This document shows, piece after piece, positions 16,209 through 25,779 of a DNA stretch of 64,000 nt. Origin of the DNA: Amycolatopsis vancoresmycina (GTDB lineage: Bacteria; Actinomycetota; Actinomycetes; Mycobacteriales; Pseudonocardiaceae); the NCBI RefSeq assembly GCF_000716785.1, contig NZ_JNYY01000006.1, positions 496,001 to 560,000 on the forward strand, written 5' to 3'. Position 1 is the first letter of the stretch, and each line of letters starts with the position of its first letter. The notes beneath the pieces are model-generated. The model had not been told where the DNA came from. It did not search any database and worked only from the letters and a program-made list of their open reading frames with translations. Both the position numbers and the translations under genes were made by a program.

Positions 16209-16439
16209 TCAGTGCCAGCCGGTGAGAACCTGCTGGCCGTTGTGGTAGCCGCCAGCTCGGAACACCCAGCTGGTGGTCAGGTTCGTCAGCTGGGCCGCCG
16301 AGGTGATGCTGGTCTTGTTCTCGGGGTTGCCGAAGGGGCCGCGCTGGAGCCAGGTCCGGCCGCCGTCGCGTGACCAGATGTCGACGAAACCGGTGGCGCC
16401 GACGCCTTTCCGGAAATTATGCGCATCAAGACCCTCTAT
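16209..16439 (-). pseudogene. C-terminal remnant of a BNR/Asp-box secreted protein
   Basis: On the minus strand an open stretch of 76 residues ends at TGA 16209-16211 and is closed upstream by an in-frame stop at 16440-16442, with no start codon before the domain. It contains DIWSRDGGRTW, a textbook Asp-box (S-x-D-x-G-x-T-W) of sialidase-like beta-propellers, then the end sequence VFRAGGYHNGQQVLTGWH. This is best read as the decayed 3' end of an exported glycosidase-like or peptidase-associated gene. It marks the left edge of the segment inserted after ponA2. Confidence 0.65.
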
Positions 16440-16442
16440 TCA

Positions 16443-16923
16443 CCTCGATCACCGTGAACGAGAGTCGAGAATGAGCCGACGGCTCGATATCCGGCACCCA
16501 GCACAGGGTCACCAGCCCCTCCTCCCCGAACGGAGCATAGCTGCGCGCGGCGGCTTCCCCTCAAGCCACCGTTCGAGTGACGTCAGTAGATCACCAAGAC
16601 AGCATCGAGCCGGTCGGGCCGTCACCCGGTCAGCCCTTGATCACCAGCACCCGCTCGGTGTTTACTGCGATGACCTGCAGCAACGTTCTGCGGGTTCGAG
16701 CGTGGCCGCCAACCCTGGGGAGGGGGTGAGCATGCGGCGCCGCCGTGCGCCGATTCGGCCGTCGAACGTCGAACACCGGAGCGATCGCTCCTTTCCGTCG
16801 TCGCGCCGCACCGCAATTCGGTTGTCAGCCGTCGCCCTTTGCCGATGTTTCGGGCCACGCTGCGGTTTTCTCCGGAAACGGCTCGCCCGTCCCCTTTTCC
16901 CTCGTTCCGAGGTAGGTATCCCC
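16443..16923. other. Non-coding region upstream of the first SLT/SGNH gene
   Basis: The frame of the downstream gene stays open here but codon use is unlike a gene, and the translation (low-complexity Arg/Ser/Pro) lacks any motif. It probably contains gene debris from the pseudogene at 16209 and the promoter of the 16924 gene. GAGGTAGG about 7-14 bases before ATG 16924 is a possible ribosome-binding site. Confidence 0.5.
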
Positions 16924-19900
16924 ATGCTTTCTGCCCACAGACCTGCGCACCGAAGACTGCGCCGGCTACCCGTGGCCGCGGCCGCGGCCGTGGCCTGCGC
17001 GATGATCACCGCTCCGGCCGCCAAGGCCGCAGCACCACCACCGACCGGGCCGGTGACCGGCGGCGAAGCACCGGCGGCTTCGTCCGTTCCGGTGGCGCAA
17101 CGGTCCGAAGTGCTCGGAACCGGCTGGGCCGGCTCCCTCGACCGGGCCGTGACCAGCAACGGCGACGCCTCGGGCTTCCACGTCCTGGTCGCCGACGCCA
17201 AGGACGGCTACGCCTGGCGCACCGCCGCCACCCTGACCGAAACGGGCACGGAAACCGACCGGTGGATCGGCCGGACCTGCGTCACCTCGTCGGGGAAGCG
17301 AGCCGTGGTCGTCTACGCGCCGCGTCAGCTCGTGAACGACGAGGACCGCTACCACCGCGGTGCGCTGGCCGCGGTCGTCGACCTGGACACCGGTGCGGTC
17401 ACCAAACTGCCGGAACCCGTGTCCATCGCGTACTACAACCCGGGCTGCGGCTCCGGCGAGCAGGCGGTGCTCACGCAGAACTTCTTCCGCAAGGGCCAGT
17501 ACATCTCCCGGCTGTTCAACGTGGACACTGCGGCCGGCCGCATCACGTCGACTGTGGACACCGTCGGCCAGGTGACCTCCGCTGTCCCCACCGGCAAGGG
17601 CGTCATCGCGGCCAAGGGCGACAACCTCGTGTCCGTCGGTGCCGACGGCGCGGTCAAGCCGGTGGCCTACGCATCCGGTGGCGCCTTCCGGCTGACCGTG
17701 GACGCTTCGGGCGGCGTCGGCTACCAGACCCAGACGGCCGCCGAGACGGCTGTTCACCGGTACGCCGACGGGGTCGACAAGGTCGTCGCCAAGGCACCGC
17801 AGGGCTCGGTCCAGTTGCACGGCTCCGCCGGCCGGGTGTTCCTGCAGGGGCCGGACGCCGTGCTGCCGTCCGCGCCCGCGGGCTGGCAGGCCGCGAAGGT
17901 GCCCGCCGACTCGGAACTCTCGACCACCGGCGCGTTCAGCGTCGAGTCCGCGCTGTCCGGCAACCCCGCCGCGCCGGGATCCGCACCGCAGCCCGCCGGC
18001 GTCACGCCGGTGCGGATCACGGCACGGGTCCTGTCGACCGGCGCCGAGCCGGAGTTCGAGGTCGAGCCCGGCGCGCTGCAACCGGACCAGGGCCGGGCCG
18101 ACTCGCCCGCCGTGGCCAAGACCGCGGGTACCGGTGGCGCCCAGCCGTCCGGCACGGGCGACGACACCACGGACCCGAACCGCAAGTGCGCGATCCCGCG
18201 CAACGACCCGCGCATCCAGTCACTGCAGGAAACGCCGCAGATGGCCGAGTGGGCCGCGGACCTCGCCGTCAAGGGCGCGCTCACGGTGTCCCGCCCGGCC
18301 GGGTACAACGGTTCCGCGCTCCCCGCCTACACGCCGCAGGGGCTCTTCCCGATGCACGCACTTCGCGGCGGCGGCCTGGTGCCGGCGCAGGTGCTGCTCG
18401 GCATCATGGCGCAGGAATCCAACATGTGGCAGGCGAGCCCGCACGCCGTGGACGGCGAGAGCGGGAACTTCGAGCAGGGCGGCTTCTACGGCCGCAACGT
18501 CGGCGTCGACTCGGTGAACTTCGCCAAGGCCGACTGCGGCTACGGCGCCACCCAGGTCACCACCGGCATGACCGTCGGCGACGGAAGCACGGTGTACAGC
18601 CACGACCAGCAGGTGGCGCTCACCGTCGACTACGCCGCCAACATCGCCGCGGGGCTGAACATCCTCATCGACAAGTGGAACCAGATGAAGGACCTCGGGG
18701 TGGTCGCGAACAACGCCGACCCGCGGTACGTCGAGAACTGGTGGTTCGCGCTCTGGGCGTACAACAGCGGCTGGCACAAGCTGAACGACCCGACCGACCC
18801 CAACAGCCATCCGGACGTGTACGGGCTCGGCTGGTCCAACAACATGGCCAACCAGGACCTGATCCAGGACCGCAAGGGCTTCCTGGACAACCTGACCAGC
18901 TGCAAGAAGGAACAGCAGGACAGCAACGGCAACTGCAACGACGCCAAGCACCCCGGGGACTGGACCTATCCGGAACGCGTCATCGGCTTCGCGAAGAACT
19001 CGCTGGTCCGCTACAACTGGTCGACGGGCCAGTACGGCGCCACCTTCGTGAAGGCGGCTTTCCCCGGCGGGAAACCGAGTCTGCCGGCCCTGCTGACGTT
19101 CTGCGCACCCGCGCAGAACGGCTGCGACCCGGCCCAGACCCACGTGCCGGGGAACTTCCCGGGCACCGTCGCCAGCCACTGCCTCCGCGACGACCTCGCG
19201 TGCTTCTGGCACACGTCGTCGACGTGGCAGCCCAGTGCGGCCCTGCTCGGCACGGAAGCCGTGATCCACGCGCCGGGCGAAGCCGAACCGCAGCCGGGGC
19301 AGTTCTACCGAGCGGACTGCTCGACCCCGCCGGGTTCGAGCGGCTTCCTGATCGTCGACGACGTCGCCCCGGGCACGCGCACCCGGAACGGCTGCGGCGC
19401 GGGTGCGGTCAGCCACGGGTCGCTGACGTTCAGCTTCACCCCCGACAACGCGGGCAACTACCCGTCGAAGATCGACTTCCACCAGCTCGACACCGGCTAC
19501 CGCGGGCACTTCTGGTTCGCCCACACCTGGAAGGACAGCCTGGTCAACGCCAAGCACAAGGTCACCGGGACCTGGACGCTCGACCAGGCGATCAACGGCT
19601 GGGCCCGGGTACTGGTGTACGTCCCCGACCACGGCGCGACCACGCCACAGGCCTGGTACCGCGTCAACGGCTCGGACAGCACCTCACCCCTGCGCTCGGT
19701 GGCGGAAGGGGGTTACCTCGACGAGAACCGGCAGCCGCAGGCGGGCAGCTGGCGTTCGCTCGGGGCGTTCAAATTTTCCGGCGTGCCCAGCGTTTCCCTG
19801 GACAACATGACGCACGCGAACTACATCGGCGACCTGCCCGACGGCGTCGACGACGTCTCCTGGGACGCCGTCGCCTTCCAGCCGCTGCCCGGCAAGCCCG

Positions 19901-20814
19901 CGAACCAGATCGTCGCGATGGGCGACTCGTACTCGTCCGGCGAAGGGGTCACGCCCGACGATTCCTGGGCCTACTACCGGGAAACCGACCACGACGGCAA
20001 CAACAAGGCCCTGCGCAACGCGTGCCACCGATCCAGGGACGCGTGGTCACGCATCGGCAAGTTGAGCGACAACCCGGGGCAGAGCATCGGCAGCCGGTCG
20101 GACACGTTCGACCCGTCACTCGACTACCACATGACCGCCTGCCAAGGCGCGCGCGCCCACAACCTCTGGCGGGGCGACCCCGGCGAATACGGTGAACCCG
20201 CACAGCTCGACCAGGGTTATCTCGACCAGTACACGAACCTGGTCACGCTGTCGATCGGCGGAAACGACGCGCGGTTCACGGACATCCTCAACAACTGCGT
20301 GCTCTACTTCCCGGGGCACGTGGGCGGTTCGTGCGCCGACATGTCACTCGACAACGACGGCAAACCGGTTTCCCAGACCATTCCCGCGTTGCTGACCAGC
20401 AACGTGATCCCGGACATGGAAAGAACCATCAGAGACGTGATGGGCGCCGCGCCGAACGCCGCCCTGCTGTTCATGGGTTATCCGCAACCGGTCGAAAACG
20501 CCGCGCCGTGCACCACGCTCTTCGGCAGCAATTCGATCACGTGGTTCCGCGGCATCGCAGGCCAGCTCCACGACCTCCAGTCCCAGTCGGTGACGAGAAT
20601 GCGGGACGGCGGACGCAACATCAGATTCGCCGATCCCGTCCCCGCCTTCGACGGCAAGGGCGCCTGCGGTACCGGCGAAGCCATTCACGCCGCCGTCACC
20701 CGGTTCTCGCAGGGAGATGCCAAACAGGCGGTGAGCCAGCAGTCGTTCCACCCCAACGAATACGGTTCCACCCTTTATGCCCAGGTTCTTGAACGAACAT
20801 TGCACGACTGGTAA
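16924..20814 (+). CDS. Secreted SLT-like/golvesin-like/SGNH esterase multidomain protein (copy A)
   Basis: 1296 residues with a signal peptide (basic start, hydrophobic core, AKAAA cleavage area near residue 37). Order: a ~370-residue beta-rich N-terminal region with propeller-like repeats; a lysozyme-like lytic-transglycosylase domain with catalytic Glu in GIMAQESNMW (~495), GYGATQVT and WAYNSG (~613); a golvesin/CBM-like beta domain (GHFWFAHTW, GTWTLDQAINGWARVLVYVP, ~860-900); then an SGNH hydrolase with GDSYSSGEG (~1000), SIGGND (~1111) and FHPNEYG (~1276). It probably cleaves peptidoglycan glycan strands and de-esterifies a wall polymer. It is paralogous, domain for domain, to 21675-25607, and followed by a small membrane-protein gene 9 bases on. 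Confidence 0.85.
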   Translation: MLSAHRPAHRRLRRLPVAAAAAVACAMITAPAAKAAAPPPTGPVTGGEAPAASSVPVAQRSEVLGTGWAGSLDRAVTSNGDASGFHVLVADAKDGYAWRTAATLTETGTETDRWIGRTCVTSSGKRAVVVYAPRQLVNDEDRYHRGALAAVVDLDTGAVTKLPEPVSIAYYNPGCGSGEQAVLTQNFFRKGQYISRLFNVDTAAGRITSTVDTVGQVTSAVPTGKGVIAAKGDNLVSVGADGAVKPVAYASGGAFRLTVDASGGVGYQTQTAAETAVHRYADGVDKVVAKAPQGSVQLHGSAGRVFLQGPDAVLPSAPAGWQAAKVPADSELSTTGAFSVESALSGNPAAPGSAPQPAGVTPVRITARVLSTGAEPEFEVEPGALQPDQGRADSPAVAKTAGTGGAQPSGTGDDTTDPNRKCAIPRNDPRIQSLQETPQMAEWAADLAVKGALTVSRPAGYNGSALPAYTPQGLFPMHALRGGGLVPAQVLLGIMAQESNMWQASPHAVDGESGNFEQGGFYGRNVGVDSVNFAKADCGYGATQVTTGMTVGDGSTVYSHDQQVALTVDYAANIAAGLNILIDKWNQMKDLGVVANNADPRYVENWWFALWAYNSGWHKLNDPTDPNSHPDVYGLGWSNNMANQDLIQDRKGFLDNLTSCKKEQQDSNGNCNDAKHPGDWTYPERVIGFAKNSLVRYNWSTGQYGATFVKAAFPGGKPSLPALLTFCAPAQNGCDPAQTHVPGNFPGTVASHCLRDDLACFWHTSSTWQPSAALLGTEAVIHAPGEAEPQPGQFYRADCSTPPGSSGFLIVDDVAPGTRTRNGCGAGAVSHGSLTFSFTPDNAGNYPSKIDFHQLDTGYRGHFWFAHTWKDSLVNAKHKVTGTWTLDQAINGWARVLVYVPDHGATTPQAWYRVNGSDSTSPLRSVAEGGYLDENRQPQAGSWRSLGAFKFSGVPSVSLDNMTHANYIGDLPDGVDDVSWDAVAFQPLPGKPANQIVAMGDSYSSGEGVTPDDSWAYYRETDHDGNNKALRNACHRSRDAWSRIGKLSDNPGQSIGSRSDTFDPSLDYHMTACQGARAHNLWRGDPGEYGEPAQLDQGYLDQYTNLVTLSIGGNDARFTDILNNCVLYFPGHVGGSCADMSLDNDGKPVSQTIPALLTSNVIPDMERTIRDVMGAAPNAALLFMGYPQPVENAAPCTTLFGSNSITWFRGIAGQLHDLQSQSVTRMRDGGRNIRFADPVPAFDGKGACGTGEAIHAAVTRFSQGDAKQAVSQQSFHPNEYGSTLYAQVLERTLHDW

Positions 20815-20823
20815 TCTCGGAAT

Positions 20824-21273
20824 GTGAAATGGCGCCTGGCCGCGGGAGCGGGCACAGCGGCGATCGTCCTGTTCGCCGTTCCCGCGGCCTGCCAGGCGTG
20901 GCAGAGTCACGTCCGGAGCGATGCCCGCGAGCACGCCATCGGCAACGTCCGCGGCCAGGCGGCCAAGGACCTGGCCGACATCGTGGCGGATCCGGCGACC
21001 CGGGGTGCCGACCCGCGTCAGGCCGCACAGCGGGTCGCGGCCTACCTCAGCCCGCCGAACCCCGCCGAAACGACGTTGCAGGGCAAGGGGTTCGAGGTGC
21101 GCACCCGCTTCGACGAGCCGTGGTCCGACCAAGGTCAGGAACACCGGGTCCGGCTGTGCGTCGCTTATGTCACCCGTGACGCCGGAACCGACCCGGTAAC
21201 GCTGGCCGACCGGCCGTGCCCGGAGGATCCGACCTTCATCCCCGGTCTAGACGAGGTCGTCAAGACCGCCTGA
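20824..21273 (+). CDS. Small membrane-anchored protein (partner of copy A)
   Basis: 149 residues: an N-terminal signal anchor (LAAGAGTAAIVLFAVPAACQ) and an exported ~120-residue domain ending VRLCVAYVTRD...LADRPCP. Function unknown. It starts at GTG 9 bases after the SLT/SGNH stop, so it is probably in the same transcript. The protein from the mirror-image unit (21275-21667) has the same layout and a similar C-terminal pattern (C-x-A-F/Y...G-T-x-V...R-x-CP), suggesting distant paralogy. Its 3' end is one base from the stop of that opposing gene. Confidence 0.7.
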   Translation: MKWRLAAGAGTAAIVLFAVPAACQAWQSHVRSDAREHAIGNVRGQAAKDLADIVADPATRGADPRQAAQRVAAYLSPPNPAETTLQGKGFEVRTRFDEPWSDQGQEHRVRLCVAYVTRDAGTDPVTLADRPCPEDPTFIPGLDEVVKTA

Positions 21274-21274
21274 T

Positions 21275-21667
21275 TCAGGGGCAGCTCCGCAGTCGTTCGT
21301 ACCGCACCGGTGTCCCCGGCGGCAGGACCGTGAACGCGTAACAGACGTGGTCCGGATCCGGCGACAGCAGCTCGGCGACCACCGTCATCCGCGAGACGTC
21401 CCGCGTGATCTCGTTCGCCACCGCGCCTTCGACCGCCGCCGCGCGGCGGACCGAGGTGTCGTCCGCTCGCTCCGCCGGGGTCAGCTTCTCCAGCCTGGCC
21501 GCGATCTCCGGGGCCTCCGAGCCGACCACGTGCGGCTCCGTGACCTTGTCCTGCACGCGGGCCGGGACGACGGTGAAGACCCACACCACTCCCGCCGCCG
21601 CGGCCAGGAACACGCCGAAGAGCAGCCAGAGGAGCAGGGGCCTGCCCCGCCGTCCCGGTTCCGTCAT
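21275..21667 (-). CDS. Small membrane-anchored protein (partner of copy B)
   Basis: 130 residues: short cytoplasmic MTEPGRRGRP, a single TM helix (LLLWLLFGVFLAAAAGVVWVF), then an extracellular domain ending HVCYAFTVLPPGTPVRYERLRSCP. It follows the copy B enzyme gene after 7 bases, so the two are likely co-transcribed. Layout and C-terminal cysteine pattern resemble the 20824-21273 product, although overall identity is low. A role as anchor or inhibitor of the co-encoded wall hydrolase is inference from gene pairing only. Confidence 0.7.
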   Translation of the reverse strand: MTEPGRRGRPLLLWLLFGVFLAAAAGVVWVFTVVPARVQDKVTEPHVVGSEAPEIAARLEKLTPAERADDTSVRRAAAVEGAVANEITRDVSRMTVVAELLSPDPDHVCYAFTVLPPGTPVRYERLRSCP

Positions 21668-21674
21668 CAGGTCA

Positions 21675-24600
21675 TCAGCTCGGGTAGTGGAGCTGGGTCA
21701 GGCGCGCTTCCATCACCTGAGCGTAGCCCGTCGTCCCCGCCGCGTTGGGGTGGAACATCTCGCGGCTCAAGCACGCTCCGCCCAGCACGTCCCAGAAGCA
21801 GAACTGGGTCGGGTTGTCCCCCTTGTGGAAGTCCCCCTCGCCGTTGGGGCCGAGGACGATCTTGTTGATCCACTCCGGGTCGTCGCAGCCGCCGTGGCCG
21901 ACGAACGCGCCGATCGGGTCGGCCGCGTCCACCTTGATGCCTTCGCTGCGCAGCTGCGTGACGGCTTCGGCCTCCTTGTCGCGGACGTAGCCGGTCAGCT
22001 CGGCGATCGCGTGCACCTCGCTCAGGTCGAAGTACCAGGAGCCACCGCACTTCACCGTGCGGCTGAGCGGTTCCGGGTACGCCGTCAGCACGATCTGCGC
22101 GTTCGGCGCTTCGCCGCGGATGGCGCGGACGGTGTCGATGATCCGCGTCTTCGTGCGGTCGAAGACGGCCTTGTACTTCGGCAGGTACTCGTCGTCGGCG
22201 CAGTTGGTGATCGACGCGCAGTCCATCAGGGCGTTGACGAACGCGCCCTCGTCGTTGCCGCCGATCGTCAGGGTCACCAGCGTGGTTTCCGGCGTCAGCA
22301 CCCCGGAGGCCACCTGGTTGATCTCGTGGAACTGACCCTCGCCCTTTTCGTACTGCTCCGGGTGGATCCACGACGTCGGGATCGAGCCCGCGCCGTTCCA
22401 CCGCCCGGACACGTTCCACGTCATCGCGCCCGAACAGGCGACGAACCCGAGTTCGTTGTTCGTGTTCCACTGGTCGGACAGCGTACCCAGCGAGCCGCCC
22501 GACCCCGGGATCACCATCTTGCGCGGCCAGGCGTTGGCGCTGCGGCGGCAGGCGTTCCACTCGGCGGTGCCGTGGTTGAGGTCGGATTCGGTCGCGTAGT
22601 TCCCGGCGCCCTCACCCGAGGAGTAGGAGTCGCCCAGCGCCGCCACGATGTTCGTCGGTTTGGCCGGCAGCGGCTGGAACGCGATCGCGTCCCAGGCGAC
22701 GTCGAGGTCGCCGGTGCCCTCCTCGGTCAGCGTGCTCATCGAGACGCTCGGCCGCCCGGCGAACGGGTACACCCCGATCGACACCCAGCCGTTGCGCTGG
22801 ATCTGCTGGTTGAGGTACCGGTGCCGGCGCTGCCCGTCGCCCAGGTTGATGTCGTAGCGCGCCTGCTGCGTCTGGGCGCCGATGTCCGGCAGGTGCACCA
22901 GCACCCGCGCCCAGGCGTTGAGCGAGTTGTCCAGTGTCCACGTTCCGGTCGCCTTCAGCCGGCCGCCCTCGACCGACGACGTGCGCGTGTGGCCGAAGTA
23001 GAAGTGGCCGCCGAACCCGCCGCCGAGCTGGTGCGTGTCGACCTTGCCCGGGTAGTGCCCGGTGCCGTCGTCGTCGTAGCTGAGCTGGAAGCTGCCCGCG
23101 TTGGCCCACGTCTGCCCGCAGTTGTTGCGGACGGGCGGGGCGCCGTTCGCGTCGTCGACGATCAGCGCGTTCGACGGCAGGCCCCGGGTTTCGCAGTTCG
23201 GCGGGTAGCTGTTGGCGTCCTCCTGGTAGGCGTACCCCGGGTCGAACCGGAGCAGCTCGTAGCCGCACGAGGAGTCGCAGTCCGGCTTCCACGTGTTCGA
23301 CTGGTGGTACCAGCACTTGAGGTCGAACTTCCCGCCCGTCTTGTGCGCGCACGGGCCGGCCGGTTCGCCGACGACGTTGGCGGGGTCGTCCGGGCCGGTG
23401 CCCGCGTAGTCCGGCACGTTCTTCTCACCGGGGTGGCATTCGTTGCTGTCGTCGCAGAACTGGTTCACCGGCGGCTTGACCGCGATCCGGTTGTCGACGG
23501 TGTTCCACCACGACGGCCGGAAGCCGGCGACCATGGTGCCCGGCGTCTCGATCAGGTTGACCGGGTGCCCGGCCCAGCCGAGCACCTTCTCCGGGTACGG
23601 CCAGTACTGCGGGTGCGCCGCGTCGGCGTAGGAGTACTCGAGGAACGGGAGCCGGCTGTCGAGGAAGCGCGGGTTCGCCGGGTTGTTGCCCCAGCCGAGC
23701 CCCCACGGCGCCGACCCCGAAGCGGGGTGGAACCCGGAGTTGTAGGCCCAGATCGCGAAGAACCAGTTCTCGATCCGGGAGACGTCACCGTTGTTGACGA
23801 CCAGGCCCGCGGCCCGGACCTCGTTCCACTTGTTCGAGATGATCTGCAGACCCGCGGCCACGTTCGCGGCGAAGTCCAGCGCCACCGCGCGCTGTGTCTG
23901 CAGCGGCCACGCCTCGTCGCCAGGGCCCTTTTCCTTGCCCGCCAGCCGCATGTGGTCGGTGACCTGCGTGACGCCGTACCCGCAGTCGGCCTTCGCCCAG
24001 TCGATCGTCCAGTCGTCGGCCGCGTTGCCGTTGTAGTAGTTGATGCCGTAGTAGTTGCCGATCAGCGGGTTGCCGGTGGTGCCGGGCACCGAGGACCGCG
24101 CGGCCTGCCACATGTTCGACTCCTGCGCCGTGATGCCGAGCATCACCTGCGCGGGCACGAACCCGCCGCCGGCCAGGTCCACCTTGGGGAACAGGCCCTG
24201 CGGCGTGTACGCCGGCATGCCGAGGTTCTTCCAGTTCGACGGCCGCTGCACCGTCAGCGCGCCGCGGACGGCCTGGTCGACCGCCCATTCGACCTGCCGG
24301 GGCTTCGGCTGCATCGCCTGGTTGCGCGGGTCGGTGCGGGGCACGCTGCAGTAGCGGTCGGCCGAGTCGGACGGGTCGGTGGGGCTGCCGTTGGTGGTCG
24401 CGCCGGCCGAGGTGCCGGCCGGGGCCGGGCTCGTCACGCGCCCGGCCGCGGGTGCGGTGTCCGTTTCGGCGACGAGCGTGACCTGCTTGTGGTTGGGCAG
24501 GACCGTCGCGGTGATGTTGACGGCCTGGGCGCCCGCGGGCGCCTGCCGCGGGTCGGGTGCGCCCGGCTTGACCACCTCGGTGACGGCGAGCCGTCCCTCG

Positions 24601-25607
24601 GTGGACACCGTCGCGTCCTTCGGCACGTCGAGCAGGGAAACGGCGGCGGGCAGCGCCACGCCCGTGGCCTTCTTGACGCCGGTGACGGCGACCCGGCCAC
24701 CGCGGCCCGAGGTCACGCCCAGCGCGGTCCGCGCGCCGGTGGCGAGGGTCTTGGTGGTGACCGACCCGGTGCCGTCGATCATCGCCCGGCGAACCTTGGC
24801 GTTCTGCGTCCCGTCGTGGTCGAGGTAGACGACGCCGCCGTCGGCGTCGGCGGCCAGCGCGTAGGGCACCCCGGACGCCGGGGCGACCCGCTGCAGGGCG
24901 CCGGTGTCGGTGACCCGGACGAGCGCGTCCTTCGTCGCGCCGATCAGGCCGTGCGCCGTCGGCACCGCCGACGTCAGCTGCCCGGCGACGTCGACGGGCG
25001 CGGCGAGCTTGCCGGAAGCCGCGTCGAGGCGCAGCAGCCTGGTCTTCCCGAGGTCTTCGTCGCCGGCTTGGGTGAGGACGGCGGAATCGCCGGTGCCACA
25101 CGAGGGGTTGAAGTAGGCGAGGCTGGTCCGGACCGGCAGCTTCCGCACCGCGCCGGTGTCGAGGTCGACGACGGCGGTGAACGCGCCGCGGTCGAAGAGC
25201 TCGGTCTTGTTGGTGAAGGTGCGCGGGGCGTACGCGACGACCGCGCGGTGGGCCGACCCGGTCACGCAGACGTTGCCGATCCACGAGTCGGCGTCGAGCC
25301 CCGGCTCGGCCAGCGTGGCGATCGTGCGCCATTCGTAGGCTTTCGCCTCGTCGGCGACCAGGAGGTGGAAGCCGTCCGCGTCACCGCTGGTGGTCCAGGC
25401 CCGGTCGGCCGAGCGGTCCCAGCCGGGCGCGCGCTCCCCCGCGCCGACGCTGCGGGCGGTGGCCCGCGGCGGGGCGGCGGCTCTGGTGTCGGTCTCCGGG
25501 TTCGGGTTCTTGGGCGCGGCGGACGCCGGCGCGGAAACGGCGGCGCCGACCGAAAGCGCGACCGCGAACGCGGCCGCCAAGCGGAGCCGCGGACGACTGG
25601 ATTTCAC
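21675..25607 (-). CDS. Secreted SLT-like/golvesin-like/SGNH esterase multidomain protein (copy B)
   Basis: 1310 residues, signal peptide of about 31 residues (SVGAAVSAPASAA). Same architecture as copy A: beta-rich region (to ~400), lytic-transglycosylase-like domain with Glu in GITAQESNMW (~493), GYGVTQVT and WAYNSG (~621), golvesin-like domain (GHFYFGHTR, GTWTLDNSLNAWARVLVHLP, ~870-930), and SGNH hydrolase with GDSYSSGEG (~994), TIGGND (~1116) and FHPNAAG (~1286). GTG 25607 has GAGGGGGAT just upstream. Long conserved blocks shared with copy A (for example MPAYTPQGLFP versus LPAYTPQGLFP) point to an old duplication plus inversion. Secreted; presumably acts on the cell wall. Confidence 0.85.
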   Translation of the reverse strand: MKSSRPRLRLAAAFAVALSVGAAVSAPASAAPKNPNPETDTRAAAPPRATARSVGAGERAPGWDRSADRAWTTSGDADGFHLLVADEAKAYEWRTIATLAEPGLDADSWIGNVCVTGSAHRAVVAYAPRTFTNKTELFDRGAFTAVVDLDTGAVRKLPVRTSLAYFNPSCGTGDSAVLTQAGDEDLGKTRLLRLDAASGKLAAPVDVAGQLTSAVPTAHGLIGATKDALVRVTDTGALQRVAPASGVPYALAADADGGVVYLDHDGTQNAKVRRAMIDGTGSVTTKTLATGARTALGVTSGRGGRVAVTGVKKATGVALPAAVSLLDVPKDATVSTEGRLAVTEVVKPGAPDPRQAPAGAQAVNITATVLPNHKQVTLVAETDTAPAAGRVTSPAPAGTSAGATTNGSPTDPSDSADRYCSVPRTDPRNQAMQPKPRQVEWAVDQAVRGALTVQRPSNWKNLGMPAYTPQGLFPKVDLAGGGFVPAQVMLGITAQESNMWQAARSSVPGTTGNPLIGNYYGINYYNGNAADDWTIDWAKADCGYGVTQVTDHMRLAGKEKGPGDEAWPLQTQRAVALDFAANVAAGLQIISNKWNEVRAAGLVVNNGDVSRIENWFFAIWAYNSGFHPASGSAPWGLGWGNNPANPRFLDSRLPFLEYSYADAAHPQYWPYPEKVLGWAGHPVNLIETPGTMVAGFRPSWWNTVDNRIAVKPPVNQFCDDSNECHPGEKNVPDYAGTGPDDPANVVGEPAGPCAHKTGGKFDLKCWYHQSNTWKPDCDSSCGYELLRFDPGYAYQEDANSYPPNCETRGLPSNALIVDDANGAPPVRNNCGQTWANAGSFQLSYDDDGTGHYPGKVDTHQLGGGFGGHFYFGHTRTSSVEGGRLKATGTWTLDNSLNAWARVLVHLPDIGAQTQQARYDINLGDGQRRHRYLNQQIQRNGWVSIGVYPFAGRPSVSMSTLTEEGTGDLDVAWDAIAFQPLPAKPTNIVAALGDSYSSGEGAGNYATESDLNHGTAEWNACRRSANAWPRKMVIPGSGGSLGTLSDQWNTNNELGFVACSGAMTWNVSGRWNGAGSIPTSWIHPEQYEKGEGQFHEINQVASGVLTPETTLVTLTIGGNDEGAFVNALMDCASITNCADDEYLPKYKAVFDRTKTRIIDTVRAIRGEAPNAQIVLTAYPEPLSRTVKCGGSWYFDLSEVHAIAELTGYVRDKEAEAVTQLRSEGIKVDAADPIGAFVGHGGCDDPEWINKIVLGPNGEGDFHKGDNPTQFCFWDVLGGACLSREMFHPNAAGTTGYAQVMEARLTQLHYPS

Positions 25608-25779
25608 TGATCCCCCTCGATGCAGTGGGCGCGAAACCGCTCACACCGAAGCACCGCGCCGGCAACGGACGCGGTGCGAACCCCCGTGGATGCGGACCGG
25701 CGCGGATTGCCGGTTTTGCCCCCTCTCCAGAGGTATTCAGCCAGGTCAGGGCCCGTCGATCAATACGCTGCCCGGGTGA

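Noticed and set aside
16273..16923. Upstream extension of the first SLT/SGNH protein by about 217 residues
   Set aside because: The extension lacks motifs and normal codon bias, and a clear signal peptide begins at ATG 16924.
21405..25610. 1401-codon frame on the plus strand, opposite copy B
   Set aside because: A mirror of a high-GC gene; Arg/Val/Asp-rich low-complexity translation with no domain.
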